A DNA stretch of 64,000 nucleotides, taken from the NCBI GenBank assembly GCA_902582315.1, contig CACHRP010000004.1:62001-126000 (forward strand), written 5' to 3'. The position numbers and the translations under genes are program-made. Position 1 is the first letter of the stretch. Every line of letters starts with the position of its first letter. This DNA is from an uncultured Pelagibacteraceae bacterium. Its GTDB lineage: Bacteria; Pseudomonadota; Alphaproteobacteria; Pelagibacterales; Pelagibacteraceae. Under the pieces are notes generated by a model, which was not told the DNA's origin, did not search any database, and worked only from the letters and a program-made list of their open reading frames with translations. Positions 16,539 to 26,068 of this stretch are shown in pieces.

Positions 16539-17477
16539 ATGAGAAAAATAATATCTCTTATATCTGCTTTAGTGATTTCAATGGTTTCTTTCGTTGGAGT
16601 TGCAAACTCAGCAGATAGTAAAAAACCCATTGTTATACCAACACACAACTGGTCGAGCCAAGTAGTTATGGCGTATGTGATCGGTGGAATTATGGAGAGC
16701 ATGGGTAATAACGTTAAATACGTTCCAGCTGACTCTCAGGCTGTTTACGAATCTATAAGAATTGGAGACGTAACTTTATCACACGAAGTTTGGGAATCTG
16801 CATTTGGAAAATCTTTTGACACTGCTCGAGATAAGGGCGGAGTTTTAGATTGGGGTGATCATGAAGCAAGAACAATTGAGGATATGGGTTATCCTGATTG
16901 GGCTGTAAAATATTGTCCTGGTCTACCAGATTGGAACGCGTTAAAGAATCCAGATTGTGCTAAAAATTTTGCAACACCAGACTCTGGTGGAAAAGGACGA
17001 ATGCTTGAAGGTCCTCAAAGTTGGCACGGAGACCTAATACCTCAAAGAATTGAAGCTCTTGGATTAGGTGATCTATGGACTGTTAAGTTTGCTGGTGGTG
17101 CAGATGCACTTTGGGCAGAACTTAAAGCAGCTAAAAAAGAGGGAAGAGGAACTATAATTTTCAACTGGACACCAAACTTTACAGATGGTGCTGGTTTTAC
17201 TTTTATAGATTTCCCACCATACTATGATGGTTGTAGACCTGTAGACGGTGGTGATGGAAAATGTGGAGCTCCTGACGGCTATTTAAAAAAAGCTGTTAAC
17301 GAGAACTTTCCAAAAACTCACCCAGCAGCTGCAGCTATGTTCAAGAAATTATCTTTTAACACAAGTCAAATTGGAGCAATGGCTGCTTTAGTTGACGAAG
17401 ATAAGATGTCTCATGAAGATGCTGCAAAAAAATGGTTAGCTGACAATAAGTCTGTATGGCAAAGTTGGACTAAGTAA
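16539..17477 (+). CDS. tmoX: TMAO-binding protein of an ABC importer
   Basis: This 312-residue periplasmic OpuAC-type binding protein has a Sec signal peptide ending at about residue 25 (A-N-S-A). Tryptophans in T-H-N-W-S, H-E-V-W-E, W-H-G-D, F-N-W-T and the C-terminus are spaced like those that cage quaternary ammonium head groups. An AAGGGG site precedes the ATG. The TMAO assignment rests on divergence from tdm, on the downstream ATPase and permease, and on family resemblance to TmoX. Glycine betaine or choline would be the alternative ligands. A strong terminator follows, so tmoX is probably made in excess over the membrane parts. Confidence 0.82.
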   Translation: MRKIISLISALVISMVSFVGVANSADSKKPIVIPTHNWSSQVVMAYVIGGIMESMGNNVKYVPADSQAVYESIRIGDVTLSHEVWESAFGKSFDTARDKGGVLDWGDHEARTIEDMGYPDWAVKYCPGLPDWNALKNPDCAKNFATPDSGGKGRMLEGPQSWHGDLIPQRIEALGLGDLWTVKFAGGADALWAELKAAKKEGRGTIIFNWTPNFTDGAGFTFIDFPPYYDGCRPVDGGDGKCGAPDGYLKKAVNENFPKTHPAAAAMFKKLSFNTSQIGAMAALVDEDKMSHEDAAKKWLADNKSVWQSWTK

Positions 17478-17507
17478 TCACTTTATTTCAACTTAAAATC
17501 AAATTAA

Positions 17508-17544
17508 AATCTTCCCTAGTTTTACTAGGGGAGATTTTTTTTTT
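17508..17544 (+). terminator. Rho-independent terminator after tmoX
   Basis: A 12-bp stem (AATCTTCCCTAG at 17508-17519 with CTAGGGGAGATT at 17525-17536, one G-U pair) encloses a five-base loop and is followed by a T-run to 17544. It separates the abundant binding protein from the following genes. Confidence 0.9.
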
Positions 17545-17568
17545 ATTTTAGTGTAGTTTATAAAAGTA

Positions 17569-17946
17569 ATGAGAAAGATTTTAATTTATATAATTTTAAG
17601 CTTTATATTTTCCAATATTAGTTTTGCAAAAAAATCAGGATGTACTGATGGAGATTGTAATAATGGTTTTGGAACTTGGACTTACACTGATAAAACAACC
17701 TATGTTGGTGATTGGGTTAACGGGTCAAAAAAAGGAAAAGGCATTGAAACCTGGCCAAATGGATATGTTTATGAAGGCGAATTTAATGACAGTAAATGGC
17801 ATGGTATTGGAAAATTAAAATTCCCTGATGGCTCCACTTATGAAGGAGAATGGAAAAATAGTAAAATGCATGGCAAAGGAGTTTTTACCTGGTCTGATGG
17901 CAAAGTGATGGAGGGGACATGGAATGAGGGTAACCATGTTAAGTAA
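17569..17946 (+). CDS. Secreted MORN-repeat protein
   Basis: The 125 residues begin with a hydrophobic signal peptide (to about residue 20, F-A-K-K). Three to four MORN repeats follow: Y-V-G-D-W-V-N-G, Y-E-G-E-F-N-D-S-K-W-H-G, Y-E-G-E-W-K-N-S-K-M-H-G and M-E-G-T-W-N-E-G, each with the G-x-G step after it. MORN repeats form extended sheets and often bind proteins or lipid head groups. No catalytic part is present. The gene lies between tmoX and the transporter ATPase and overlaps the next gene by 11 bases. Its role there is unknown. Confidence 0.8.
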   Translation: MRKILIYIILSFIFSNISFAKKSGCTDGDCNNGFGTWTYTDKTTYVGDWVNGSKKGKGIETWPNGYVYEGEFNDSKWHGIGKLKFPDGSTYEGEWKNSKMHGKGVFTWSDGKVMEGTWNEGNHVK

Positions 17947-18460
17947 CATTTATAGATTGTCTGAAAATTATAAAAATTCAATAGGTTTAATTAGTTTAAC
18001 AATTGTAATTTTCTTTACATTCTTTGTGCTTAATATTTTTTTTGGACCAGATCCAAATGCTGAAAAAAAAATTGCTGAAGAAAAAAAAATTCAAGAACAA
18101 GCAAATGAATTTATTGAGAGTCTACCAAGAGGTGTGCTAACTTTTTATGAAAGTGATAAAGGAAGAAAACTTTCAGCAGAAGAATATAAAATCGTATGCA
18201 ATAATACAAAGATTATTACACAAAGAGCAATTATGGGTGCGAACATCACAGATGCTAAAGCATTTAATTTATATACAGCAAATGGGGGTACTACCGGAAA
18301 ATATGCAGTTAATTGGAACGATAGTAAAAATAAATGTTTTGCAAAATTTACGGTAAAACCTTTAGAGGGAACCTCAGACTCAGTAACAGTTGAGGGTGAG
18401 GCACTTGGATTTTTAAGAACAAGTATAGATACTAGGGTTTATTTTATTAAAAATTTTTAG
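17936..18460 (+). CDS. Single-span membrane protein of unknown function
   Basis: The start at the ATG 17936 gives 174 residues; another in-frame ATG at 17924 would extend it into the MORN gene. One hydrophobic helix lies at about residues 17-37, followed by a lysine/glutamate-rich linker (coiled-coil-like) and a mostly periplasmic C-terminal domain with two cysteines. I recognise no family. It overlaps the MORN gene by 11 bases and precedes tmoV by 40 bases, so it may be transcribed with the importer. Confidence 0.6.
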   Translation: MLSNIYRLSENYKNSIGLISLTIVIFFTFFVLNIFFGPDPNAEKKIAEEKKIQEQANEFIESLPRGVLTFYESDKGRKLSAEEYKIVCNNTKIITQRAIMGANITDAKAFNLYTANGGTTGKYAVNWNDSKNKCFAKFTVKPLEGTSDSVTVEGEALGFLRTSIDTRVYFIKNF

Positions 18461-18500
18461 ATGGAGAATACACTAATAATAATAGTATAATTATTTAAAT

Positions 18501-19538
18501 ATGTCTTCTACACCAGTAATTAAATGTGAGTCTGTTTACAAAATTTTTGGAACTAATGCCAAAAAAATGCTTCAAAACGCAAATGGTAACGTGGATGCAA
18601 AATCATTTCAGGATGCAGGATGTATTGTTGGTGTTAATAATGCTTCATTTGAGGTTTCTAAAGGTGAAATGCTAGTGGTTATGGGTTTATCTGGTTCGGG
18701 TAAATCAACATTGTTAAGATGCATATCTCGTTTGACTGATGCAACTGGAGGGAAAATATTTATTGAAGGTCAAGATCTTCTCGCAATGAACGAGAGACAA
18801 TTAATTGAATTACGAAGAAATAAAATGGGAATGGTGTTTCAGAGTTTTGCCCTACTTCCCCACAAAACAGTTCTGGAAAACATAGCTTTTCCTTTGCAAA
18901 TAAAAGGAAGTAAAACTAACGAGAGTATTCAAAAAGCAGTCGAAATGGTCGAGCTTGTTGGCTTAAAAGGTAGAGAAAATTATTTCCCAAGAGAGTTATC
19001 TGGAGGTCAACAACAAAGAGTAGGTATAGCTCGTTCACTTGCAGTTGAACCTGATATTTGGTTTTTAGATGAACCTTTTTCAGCTCTTGACCCTTTAATT
19101 AGAAAAGAAATGCAAGATGAATTTCTGAGACTTCAAGGAGTTTTGAATAAAACAATTCTATTTATCACACATGATTTTGATGAAGCACTAAGGCTTGCTG
19201 ATAGAATAGCAATTATGAAGGATGGTTTAATTGAACAATTAGATACTCCAGCAGACATAGTTTTAAATCCAAAAACTGAATATGTCAGAAAATTCACTCA
19301 AGAAGTGCCAAGAGAAAAAGTTTTAAAGATCGAAGCTGTAATGGACAAATCTTCAGGGGGACAAAATGCTGACAATATCACTGTTTCAAAAGATGCTATA
19401 ATTGAGACTGTGGCTGAAAAAATTTTAAGTCAGGATAAACCGGTGAGTGTGATAGATAAAAATAATAATGTAGTTGGAAGTGTAAAACCTTCAAAAATAA
19501 TCCAAACTGTTTTTGGGCAAGGTAAAGAAAAAAAATAA
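18501..19538 (+). CDS. tmoV: TMAO/betaine ABC importer, ATP-binding subunit
   Basis: The 345 residues contain Walker A G-L-S-G-S-G-K-S-T (62-70), the signature L-S-G-G-Q-Q-Q-R (166-173), Walker B ending L-D-E-P (189-192) and the switch T-H-D-F-D-E-A. The C-terminal part (V-S-V-I-D-K-N-N-N-V-V-G) looks like a degenerate CBS segment, as in OpuAA/ProV. It powers uptake with the permease that starts seven bases downstream. The letter tmoV for the ATPase is from memory. It is the only importer ATPase in the window, so it might also serve the ATPase-less permease at 44.8 kb. Confidence 0.85.
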   Translation: MSSTPVIKCESVYKIFGTNAKKMLQNANGNVDAKSFQDAGCIVGVNNASFEVSKGEMLVVMGLSGSGKSTLLRCISRLTDATGGKIFIEGQDLLAMNERQLIELRRNKMGMVFQSFALLPHKTVLENIAFPLQIKGSKTNESIQKAVEMVELVGLKGRENYFPRELSGGQQQRVGIARSLAVEPDIWFLDEPFSALDPLIRKEMQDEFLRLQGVLNKTILFITHDFDEALRLADRIAIMKDGLIEQLDTPADIVLNPKTEYVRKFTQEVPREKVLKIEAVMDKSSGGQNADNITVSKDAIIETVAEKILSQDKPVSVIDKNNNVVGSVKPSKIIQTVFGQGKEKK

Positions 19539-19544
19539 AGTATT

Positions 19545-21668
19545 ATGGCTTTTCTTCAAAAATATCCTAAAGCTGTCCAATGGTCATTTTTGTTATTAGT
19601 GTTCTTTGGATTATGTTTTGCAATAGAGGTTCCTGATGGATATGAATTTGCGAAAGCTGGAACTGAATTTATTGATAAAGATAAATTAGATCAAACAAAA
19701 TATAGTGTGTTTTGGAGATTACCTGCTTTTATAGCATGGATGCCTGGATGGATAAATGACTCAGTTTTTTTTCTATTAAATGAATGGGCACCTATAGAAT
19801 ATTTTGATAGCGATATTCAGGAGACAAAATCTCGTCCAGTTGTTCTTCATATTACAAGAATTATTTCTAGATCAATGCTTTTCATGATTGAGTTCATAAG
19901 AGAAATTTTAATTGGAGGTGTTGAAACTGTTGTAGCATTTACTAGCTGGGATTGGTTAGATAAGAATCCTTGGGCAGAATTACCGGGACTTCCTTGGACT
20001 ATTGTTGCTGGTGCAGCTGTAGTTTTAGGTTATAAATTAAATGGTAGGAATCTTGCTATCTTTGCTGGATTAACTATGATTTATATTTCAGCATTCGGTC
20101 AATGGAAACCTTCAATGCAAACTTTATCTTTTGTAATGGTTGCAGCGCCAATATCTTTCCTATTAGGATTAGGATTTGGAATATGGGCATACAGAAGTAA
20201 AAGAGTTGAAAATATTTTAAACCCACTTCTTAACGTTGCACAAACCATGCCGCACTATTCTTATTTAGTTCCAATAATGGTTTTATTTGGTATTGGTGAC
20301 CATGCTGGAGCAATAGCAACTATTATTTTTGCTACACCTCCTATGGTCAGATTGACTTTGCTAGGACTCAGAAAAGTTTCACCAGAAGTTATAGAGGCTG
20401 GAAAGATGAGCGGATGTAGTAATTTCCAACTCTTATTTAAAGTATTAATACCAACGGCTCGTAGAGATATTTTAATTGGTGTTAACCAAGTTATCATGCA
20501 GTGTTTAGCAATGGCTGTTATTGCATCTTTTATTGGAGCAAAAGGACTAGGCTGGAATTTATTATTAGCTTTGAACCAATTACGAATAGGTTTAGCTTTA
20601 GAAGCGGGAATATGTATAACACTAATCGCTGTTTTATTAGATAAAATGTCATTGGCTTGGGCAAACAAACAAATAAATTATTTTGAAAATCCAACATTCT
20701 TTCAAAGAAATAAATATTTTATGATTTTTGTTGGAGTGGTCATAGCTGGTTACATTTTATCATATATTGGAACATTCTATTTCAAAGAAGGATTTAATTA
20801 TCTGTTTATTGTTCCACACAATAAGGGAATATCCACAGAAGCATTTTGGAATTCTGGTGTAGATTGGATACTTGATAACTTTTTTGATCCACTAAAAGTT
20901 TTTAATACTTGGTTAATTACACAAGTTTTAATTCCTATGAAAAATGCCTTCTTAAGAATGCCAGCTGTAGCTACTTTTGTACTTTTTATGGGTGCTGGTT
21001 ATATTATTGGAGGAATAAGATCTGCAATTGTTGTTGGAAGCTTTACATTATTTATAGCTCTAACTGAGTGGTGGGATAGAGCGTTAATAACCATGTATAT
21101 GGCAACATTCGGTGTAATTGTTTCAGGTATTTTAGGTATAATAATTGGAACTTTAAGTGCACAAAGCAAAACAAGCACAAAAATTACATTAGCGGTGTGT
21201 GACACACTTCAAACATTTCCATCTTTTATTTACCTAATACCTGTAATTATGTTATTTGGGGTAACAGACACTTCTGTTTTAATTGCAGTTGTAATTTATG
21301 CAACAATACCTGCAACAAGATACACAATAGAAGGATTAAGAAGTGTTCCATCAGCATTACATGATGCAGGCTCAATGTCAGGAGTTAACAGACTTCAAAG
21401 ATGGATGAGAATAGAACTACCCTTAGCCTTTCCACACATGATGCTTGGAATAAATCAAACAGTCGTATTTGCATTGTTTATGGTAATTATTGGAGCAATG
21501 ATTGGGACAACCGATCTTGGACAATATATACTTAAAGCATTATCTGACAGACAAGGAACTGGCAATGGTTTGATGTTGGGATTATGTGTAGCATTTATTG
21601 GACTTGCAGTTGATAATTTAATACGTACTTGGGCTGAAAAACAAAAGAAATTGTTAGGGCAGGATTAG
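19545..21668 (+). CDS. tmoW: TMAO/betaine ABC importer, fused double permease
   Basis: This 707-residue protein holds two ProW-type permease domains in one chain. Each has a T-M-P-H-Y-S-Y-L / T-F-P-S-F-I-Y-L-type helix and an EAA-like coupling loop (V-I-E-A-G-K-M-S-G at about 285 and L-H-D-A-G-S-M-S-G at about 610). The fusion means a complete translocation pore from one gene. Several tryptophan-rich extra helices precede each domain. Spacing of six bases from the ATPase gene shows an operon. The length matches the TMAO importer permease of Roseobacter relatives rather than the roughly 300-residue ProW. Confidence 0.85.
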   Translation: MAFLQKYPKAVQWSFLLLVFFGLCFAIEVPDGYEFAKAGTEFIDKDKLDQTKYSVFWRLPAFIAWMPGWINDSVFFLLNEWAPIEYFDSDIQETKSRPVVLHITRIISRSMLFMIEFIREILIGGVETVVAFTSWDWLDKNPWAELPGLPWTIVAGAAVVLGYKLNGRNLAIFAGLTMIYISAFGQWKPSMQTLSFVMVAAPISFLLGLGFGIWAYRSKRVENILNPLLNVAQTMPHYSYLVPIMVLFGIGDHAGAIATIIFATPPMVRLTLLGLRKVSPEVIEAGKMSGCSNFQLLFKVLIPTARRDILIGVNQVIMQCLAMAVIASFIGAKGLGWNLLLALNQLRIGLALEAGICITLIAVLLDKMSLAWANKQINYFENPTFFQRNKYFMIFVGVVIAGYILSYIGTFYFKEGFNYLFIVPHNKGISTEAFWNSGVDWILDNFFDPLKVFNTWLITQVLIPMKNAFLRMPAVATFVLFMGAGYIIGGIRSAIVVGSFTLFIALTEWWDRALITMYMATFGVIVSGILGIIIGTLSAQSKTSTKITLAVCDTLQTFPSFIYLIPVIMLFGVTDTSVLIAVVIYATIPATRYTIEGLRSVPSALHDAGSMSGVNRLQRWMRIELPLAFPHMMLGINQTVVFALFMVIIGAMIGTTDLGQYILKALSDRQGTGNGLMLGLCVAFIGLAVDNLIRTWAEKQKKLLGQD

Positions 21669-21674
21669 TATTTT

Positions 21675-23144
21675 GTGAATGGAATACTTGCCATTGATCA
21701 AGGAACTACATCATCTAGAGCAATTATTTTTTCAAAAAGTGGCAAAAAATTAATTTCATCTCAATTAGAGTTTAAGCAATTTTTTCCAAAAAACGGATGG
21801 GTAGAACATAATCCCAACGAAATTTGGTCGACAACAATCAAAGTCACAAAAAATGTTTTGTTAAAATCAAAGAAGTTAAAAATAAATATTAAAGCCTTAG
21901 GAATTACCAATCAAAGAGAAACAACCGTATGCTGGGACAAAAAAACAGGTGAACCAGTTTATAATGCAATTGTTTGGCAAGACAGAAGAACAGAAAACTA
22001 CTGCAAAAAAATTAAAAAAAAAGAAAAGTTAATTAGAAAAAAAACTGGTTTATTTTTAGACCCATATTTTTCTGCAACAAAAATAAAATGGATAATAAAC
22101 AACGTCCCAAAAGCTAAAAAATTATTTAAAAAAAATGAGTTGCTGTTTGGTACAATTGACACCTTTTTGATTTGGAAATTAACCAATGGTAAAATTCATG
22201 CAACAGATGCCACAAATGCCTCAAGAACAATGCTTTTTAATATTATAAGTAACAAATGGGATAAAGATATTTTAAAAATATTCAAACTCAACGAAAAAAT
22301 TCTTCCAACTGTTAAAAATTCTGCTGATGATTTTGGTTTTACAAGCGAGAAAATTGTTGGACAAAAAATAAAAATTTCTGCTGTATTGGGTGACCAGCAA
22401 GCAGCAGCAATAGGTCAAGCATGTTTTGAAAAAGGATCGGTCAAAAGCACCTATGGTACAGGAGCCTTCTTATTAATGAATACTGGTGAAAAAAAGATCA
22501 TGTCAAAAAATAAATTAATAACTACAATTTGTTACAGAATAAATAATAAAACTACATATGCTTTAGAAGGGTCTATATTTATTGCAGGTGCTGGTGTGCA
22601 ATGGCTTAGAGATAAAATTAGGCTAATAGATAATGCTTATGAGACTGAAAAGATTGCGAAATCAAAAAAAAATAGTAAAGGTGTTTATGTTGTGCCAGCT
22701 TTCACAGGTCTAGGAGCTCCATACTGGAATTCCAAATCAAGAGGTTTAATCACGGGTCTTACAAGGGATAGTGATTGGAGAGATTTAGTAAGAGCGACAA
22801 TTGAGTCTGTTGCTTATCAAACTTCTGATTTATTCTTATCAATGAGAAAAGATGGTTTAAACCCTAAAAGTGTTAAGGTTGATGGTGGTATGGTTTCAAA
22901 TAATTGGTTTGTTCAATTTCTATCAGAAATTTTAAAAATTAAGATTACCAGATCAAAAATTAATGAAACTACTGCTTTAGGAGCTGCTTATATGGCTGGT
23001 TATCAAACTGGTATTTATAGATCCCTCAGTGATATTAAACAAAATTGGAAAAAAGATAGAGACTTTAAACCAAAATTCAATAAAAGTTACAGAAATAAGT
23101 TATTGCAAGGTTGGCAACAAGCAATTAAAAAAACTTTAGCATAA
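21675..23144 (+). CDS. glpK: Glycerol kinase
   Basis: The 489 residues follow the FGGY carbohydrate-kinase family: A-I-D-Q-G-T-T-S-S-R near the N-terminus, T-N-Q-R-E-T-T-V-C-W-D, the nucleotide-site block G-D-Q-Q-A-A-A-I-G-Q, and V-D-G-G-M-V-S-N-N-W in the C-terminal half. It makes sn-glycerol 3-phosphate from glycerol and ATP. The start is GTG at 21675, six bases after tmoW ends, so it is probably in the same transcript as the transporter. A glycerol-3-phosphate dehydrogenase gene follows at once. No glycerol facilitator is seen. Confidence 0.9.
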   Translation: MNGILAIDQGTTSSRAIIFSKSGKKLISSQLEFKQFFPKNGWVEHNPNEIWSTTIKVTKNVLLKSKKLKINIKALGITNQRETTVCWDKKTGEPVYNAIVWQDRRTENYCKKIKKKEKLIRKKTGLFLDPYFSATKIKWIINNVPKAKKLFKKNELLFGTIDTFLIWKLTNGKIHATDATNASRTMLFNIISNKWDKDILKIFKLNEKILPTVKNSADDFGFTSEKIVGQKIKISAVLGDQQAAAIGQACFEKGSVKSTYGTGAFLLMNTGEKKIMSKNKLITTICYRINNKTTYALEGSIFIAGAGVQWLRDKIRLIDNAYETEKIAKSKKNSKGVYVVPAFTGLGAPYWNSKSRGLITGLTRDSDWRDLVRATIESVAYQTSDLFLSMRKDGLNPKSVKVDGGMVSNNWFVQFLSEILKIKITRSKINETTALGAAYMAGYQTGIYRSLSDIKQNWKKDRDFKPKFNKSYRNKLLQGWQQAIKKTLA

Positions 23145-23151
23145 TTTTGTT

Positions 23152-24117
23152 ATGGCAAAAATATTAGTAATTGGTGGCGGAGCAATGGGATCAGCTTTTA
23201 CGATTCCTTGTTTAGATAATAAAAATAATGTTACAATTACTGAGCCTTATAGCAAACAATTTATAAATAATCTTAAATCAAAAAATAAATTTCATTCAGT
23301 ATTAAAAATAAAGCTACCAAAAAAACTTAAATTCAGAATATTTTCAAAAGAACTTTTAAAAGAAAAGTTTAATTTGATAGTTATTGCACTTAGTTTACCA
23401 GGAATTAATTTCATAAGTAAGGAATTAAAAAATATTAAAAATAAAACACCAATATTAATTTTAACAAAAGGTTTAAAATATGACAAAAAAAGAAATAAAA
23501 TTTTAACAATTTCTGAGCAAATTAAAATTGACACTAAGAATAAAAATATTTCAGTCTTAAAAGGCCCATGTTTAGCAAAAGAACTAGCAAAAAAAAATCA
23601 GACCAAAGTAATTATCGCAAATAAAAACATTAATATAGCAAAAAAAATTGGAAAATTAATTTCAACGAATTATTATTTAGTTGAATATTCGACAGATATA
23701 ATTGGTGTTGAGGTTTGTTCAGCAATAAAAAATATTTATGCTATGGTTATAGGTGCAGGTCAATCTTTAAATATGTCTTCAAGTTTATTTCAAAAATCTC
23801 TATTAGAAATGAAATATTTAACAAAATATTTTAATGGTAGAGAAACTACAGTCGAAAGTCTAGCAGGTGTTGGTGATTTATATGTAAGCGCTGCTGGGGG
23901 AAGAAATAGTAAAATGGGTGATTATTTAGGAAAAGGTTTTACATTCAAATCTGCTAAGAAAAAATTTATGTTTAAAGATACAGTTGAAGGAGAACAATTG
24001 GTGAGAGAAATTGGACCGTTTATTTTTAAAAAAATTAATTTACAAAAAATACCTTTAATGATCAATTTAATTAGATCTTTATTAAAAAATAAAAAATTAA
24101 ATTTAAAAAAATTGTAA
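23152..24117 (+). CDS. gpsA: NAD(P)-dependent glycerol-3-phosphate dehydrogenase
   Basis: The 321 residues show the dinucleotide motif G-G-G-A-M-G-S-A (about 8-15), the I-L-T-K-G-L block near 105, G-P-C-L-A-K-E and the catalytic lysine region S-A-I-K-N-I-Y-A-M, all as in GpsA. It interconverts sn-glycerol 3-phosphate and dihydroxyacetone phosphate. Next to glpK it could run in the catabolic direction, although GpsA usually makes glycerol 3-phosphate for lipids. The sequence is very lysine-rich, as is usual for AT-rich genomes. Spacing to glpK is seven bases. Confidence 0.85.
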   Translation: MAKILVIGGGAMGSAFTIPCLDNKNNVTITEPYSKQFINNLKSKNKFHSVLKIKLPKKLKFRIFSKELLKEKFNLIVIALSLPGINFISKELKNIKNKTPILILTKGLKYDKKRNKILTISEQIKIDTKNKNISVLKGPCLAKELAKKNQTKVIIANKNINIAKKIGKLISTNYYLVEYSTDIIGVEVCSAIKNIYAMVIGAGQSLNMSSSLFQKSLLEMKYLTKYFNGRETTVESLAGVGDLYVSAAGGRNSKMGDYLGKGFTFKSAKKKFMFKDTVEGEQLVREIGPFIFKKINLQKIPLMINLIRSLLKNKKLNLKKL

Positions 24118-24122
24118 ATTTT

Positions 24123-25283
24123 ATGAAATCTAATTGGAACTACCCAACAACCGTCTGGGTCGGTAATAATAGAATAATTGAAATTAATTCTGCATGCAAA
24201 AGTCTTAAAATTAAAAAGCCATTGTTTGTCACAGATAAAGATTTAGCAGGTTTAGATTTTGTAAAAAATATAATTAAAATTATTGAAAAAGAATTCAAAA
24301 ACTTAAATATTTTTTCCAATTTTTCTGGCAACCCTAATGGCGACGATGTTGATAAAGGTGTTAAAGAATTTAAAAAAAATAATTGCGATGGTGTAATAGC
24401 TTTTGGTGGTGGAAGTGGATTGGATGTTGGAAAAGCAATAGCGTTTATGTCTGGTCAAACAAGACCAATTTGGGATTTTGAGGATATAGGTGATTATTGG
24501 AAAAGAGCGAACAACGATAATATCGCACCTATAATAGCTGTACCCACAACAGCAGGTACAGGCTCAGAAACTGGAAGAGCATCAGCAATAATTAATAATG
24601 AAACTGGGGTAAAAAAAATAATATTCCATCCTAAATTTTTACCGTCGATTGTAATCTTAGATCCGGTTTTAACTTTGGACCTTTCTCCTAGATTAACTGC
24701 TGCAACAGGAATGGATGCTTTAGCGCATAACTTAGAGGCTTTTTGCGCTCCTGGATTTCACCCAATGGCTGATGGTATAGCGATAGAAGGTATAAGATTG
24801 ACAAAAAAATCTTTAATGACTGCTGTTAAAGATGGAAAAAATTTAGAGGCAAGGTCAGATATGTTGGCCGCAGCAAGCATGGGATCTACTGCGTTCCAAA
24901 AAGGCCTTGGTGCAATTCATTCATTAAGTCACCCAGTAAACGCTCAATTCAATTTACATCATGGATTATCCAATGCAATTTTTATGCCTTATGTACTCAC
25001 TTATAATAAAAAATTTATAGAAAAAAGAATAGTATCTATTTGTGATTTCCTTGGTTTAAAAAAAGATTTTAAATGTTTTTTGGATTGGATCTTAGAACTA
25101 AGAAAAGATTTAAATATCCCACATGCTTTATCAGAAGTTATCAACGAAGATAAATTTGATTTAGAAATGTTATCAAAAATGGCTCTTGAAGATCCTTCAA
25201 CTGCGACAAATCCTAGATTGTTAAATCTAGAGGATATGAAAAAATTATATGACCACAGTATGAAAGGTAATTTATTTTCATGA
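24123..25283 (+). CDS. Iron-containing alcohol dehydrogenase
   Basis: This 386-residue group III alcohol dehydrogenase has the NAD-binding loop F-G-G-G-S-G-L-D-V-G-K (about residues 95-105) and the metal ligands in G-M-D-A-L-A-H-N-L-E-A-F and H-S-L-S-H-P-V-N-A-Q ... H-H-G. The substrate cannot be told from sequence. Members oxidise small alcohols, lactaldehyde or semialdehydes, and related SAR11 enzymes have been suggested to act on methanol or ethanol. It overlaps the amidotransferase gene by four bases (ATGA) and heads the glutathione-synthesis group. Confidence 0.88.
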   Translation: MKSNWNYPTTVWVGNNRIIEINSACKSLKIKKPLFVTDKDLAGLDFVKNIIKIIEKEFKNLNIFSNFSGNPNGDDVDKGVKEFKKNNCDGVIAFGGGSGLDVGKAIAFMSGQTRPIWDFEDIGDYWKRANNDNIAPIIAVPTTAGTGSETGRASAIINNETGVKKIIFHPKFLPSIVILDPVLTLDLSPRLTAATGMDALAHNLEAFCAPGFHPMADGIAIEGIRLTKKSLMTAVKDGKNLEARSDMLAAASMGSTAFQKGLGAIHSLSHPVNAQFNLHHGLSNAIFMPYVLTYNKKFIEKRIVSICDFLGLKKDFKCFLDWILELRKDLNIPHALSEVINEDKFDLEMLSKMALEDPSTATNPRLLNLEDMKKLYDHSMKGNLFS

Positions 25284-26068
25284 AAAAAATACTAATAGTA
25301 GAGGGTAATCTAAAAGAGGAAAATCAGCAATTTACTAACGCTGGCATTCAAACACACACAGAAAGTTTAAAAGATAGTATCGCATATTTTACAAAAAATT
25401 TAGAAATTGATGTAGCAAATCCTTCATCAGATCCTAAAGTTTTTGAAAATATTAAAAACCTTGAAGAGTATGATGGTCTTATTTGGGGCGGCAGTAGCTT
25501 AAATATTTATAATGATACAATTGAAATTCGTAGACAAATTGAATTTATGAAAGAGTCTCAAAAAAAAATAAAAAAAATTCTTGCAATATGTTGGGGTATG
25601 CAAGTTGCTGTTACAGCAGCAGGCGGAGAAGTAAGGAAATGTCAAAAAGGAACACATAGGGGAATCGCTCATCAAATACAAATAAATGATAATGGGCTAA
25701 AACATCCTCTTTATAAAAATAAAAAAAATAATTTTAACACCCCTGCTTTTAATTTTGATGAAGTTTCAAAAATTCCAGATAACGCAATACTTTTATCATC
25801 AAATAAAATTAATAAAGTGCAAGGGCTAAATTTTAAAATTAATGAGTGTGATATTTGGGGTATACAATATCACCCAGAGATATCATACGATAAAATGATA
25901 AGATTAATCCATTTTAGAACTGATAGATTAATTGAAAAGAAGGCTTTTGAAGATCAAAAAGAAATTGATAATCATGTTCAAATGATAGAGCAAGAAAATC
26001 AAATATCAAATAGAGATTTAAGAATGATCGAATTAAAAAATTGGATTGATTATTTAAATGAAAATTAA
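25280..26068 (+). CDS. Class I glutamine amidotransferase
   Basis: The 262 residues form a GATase1 domain with the nucleophile elbow C-W-G-M-Q near residue 106 and the H-P-E catalytic pair in Q-Y-H-P-E about 90 residues later. It is a stand-alone domain like the GuaA-type or gamma-glutamyl hydrolase-like proteins. The substrate is unknown. It overlaps the iron alcohol dehydrogenase by four bases and the glutamate-cysteine ligase by 11 bases. That position suggests it cleaves or transfers a gamma-glutamyl group in glutathione or methylamine metabolism, which is inference. Confidence 0.8.
   Translation: MKKILIVEGNLKEENQQFTNAGIQTHTESLKDSIAYFTKNLEIDVANPSSDPKVFENIKNLEEYDGLIWGGSSLNIYNDTIEIRRQIEFMKESQKKIKKILAICWGMQVAVTAAGGEVRKCQKGTHRGIAHQIQINDNGLKHPLYKNKKNNFNTPAFNFDEVSKIPDNAILLSSNKINKVQGLNFKINECDIWGIQYHPEISYDKMIRLIHFRTDRLIEKKAFEDQKEIDNHVQMIEQENQISNRDLRMIELKNWIDYLNEN

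Noticed and set aside
25280..26068. Calling the amidotransferase guaA
   Set aside because: Only the GATase1 domain is present; the ATP-pyrophosphatase and dimerisation parts of GMP synthase are absent.
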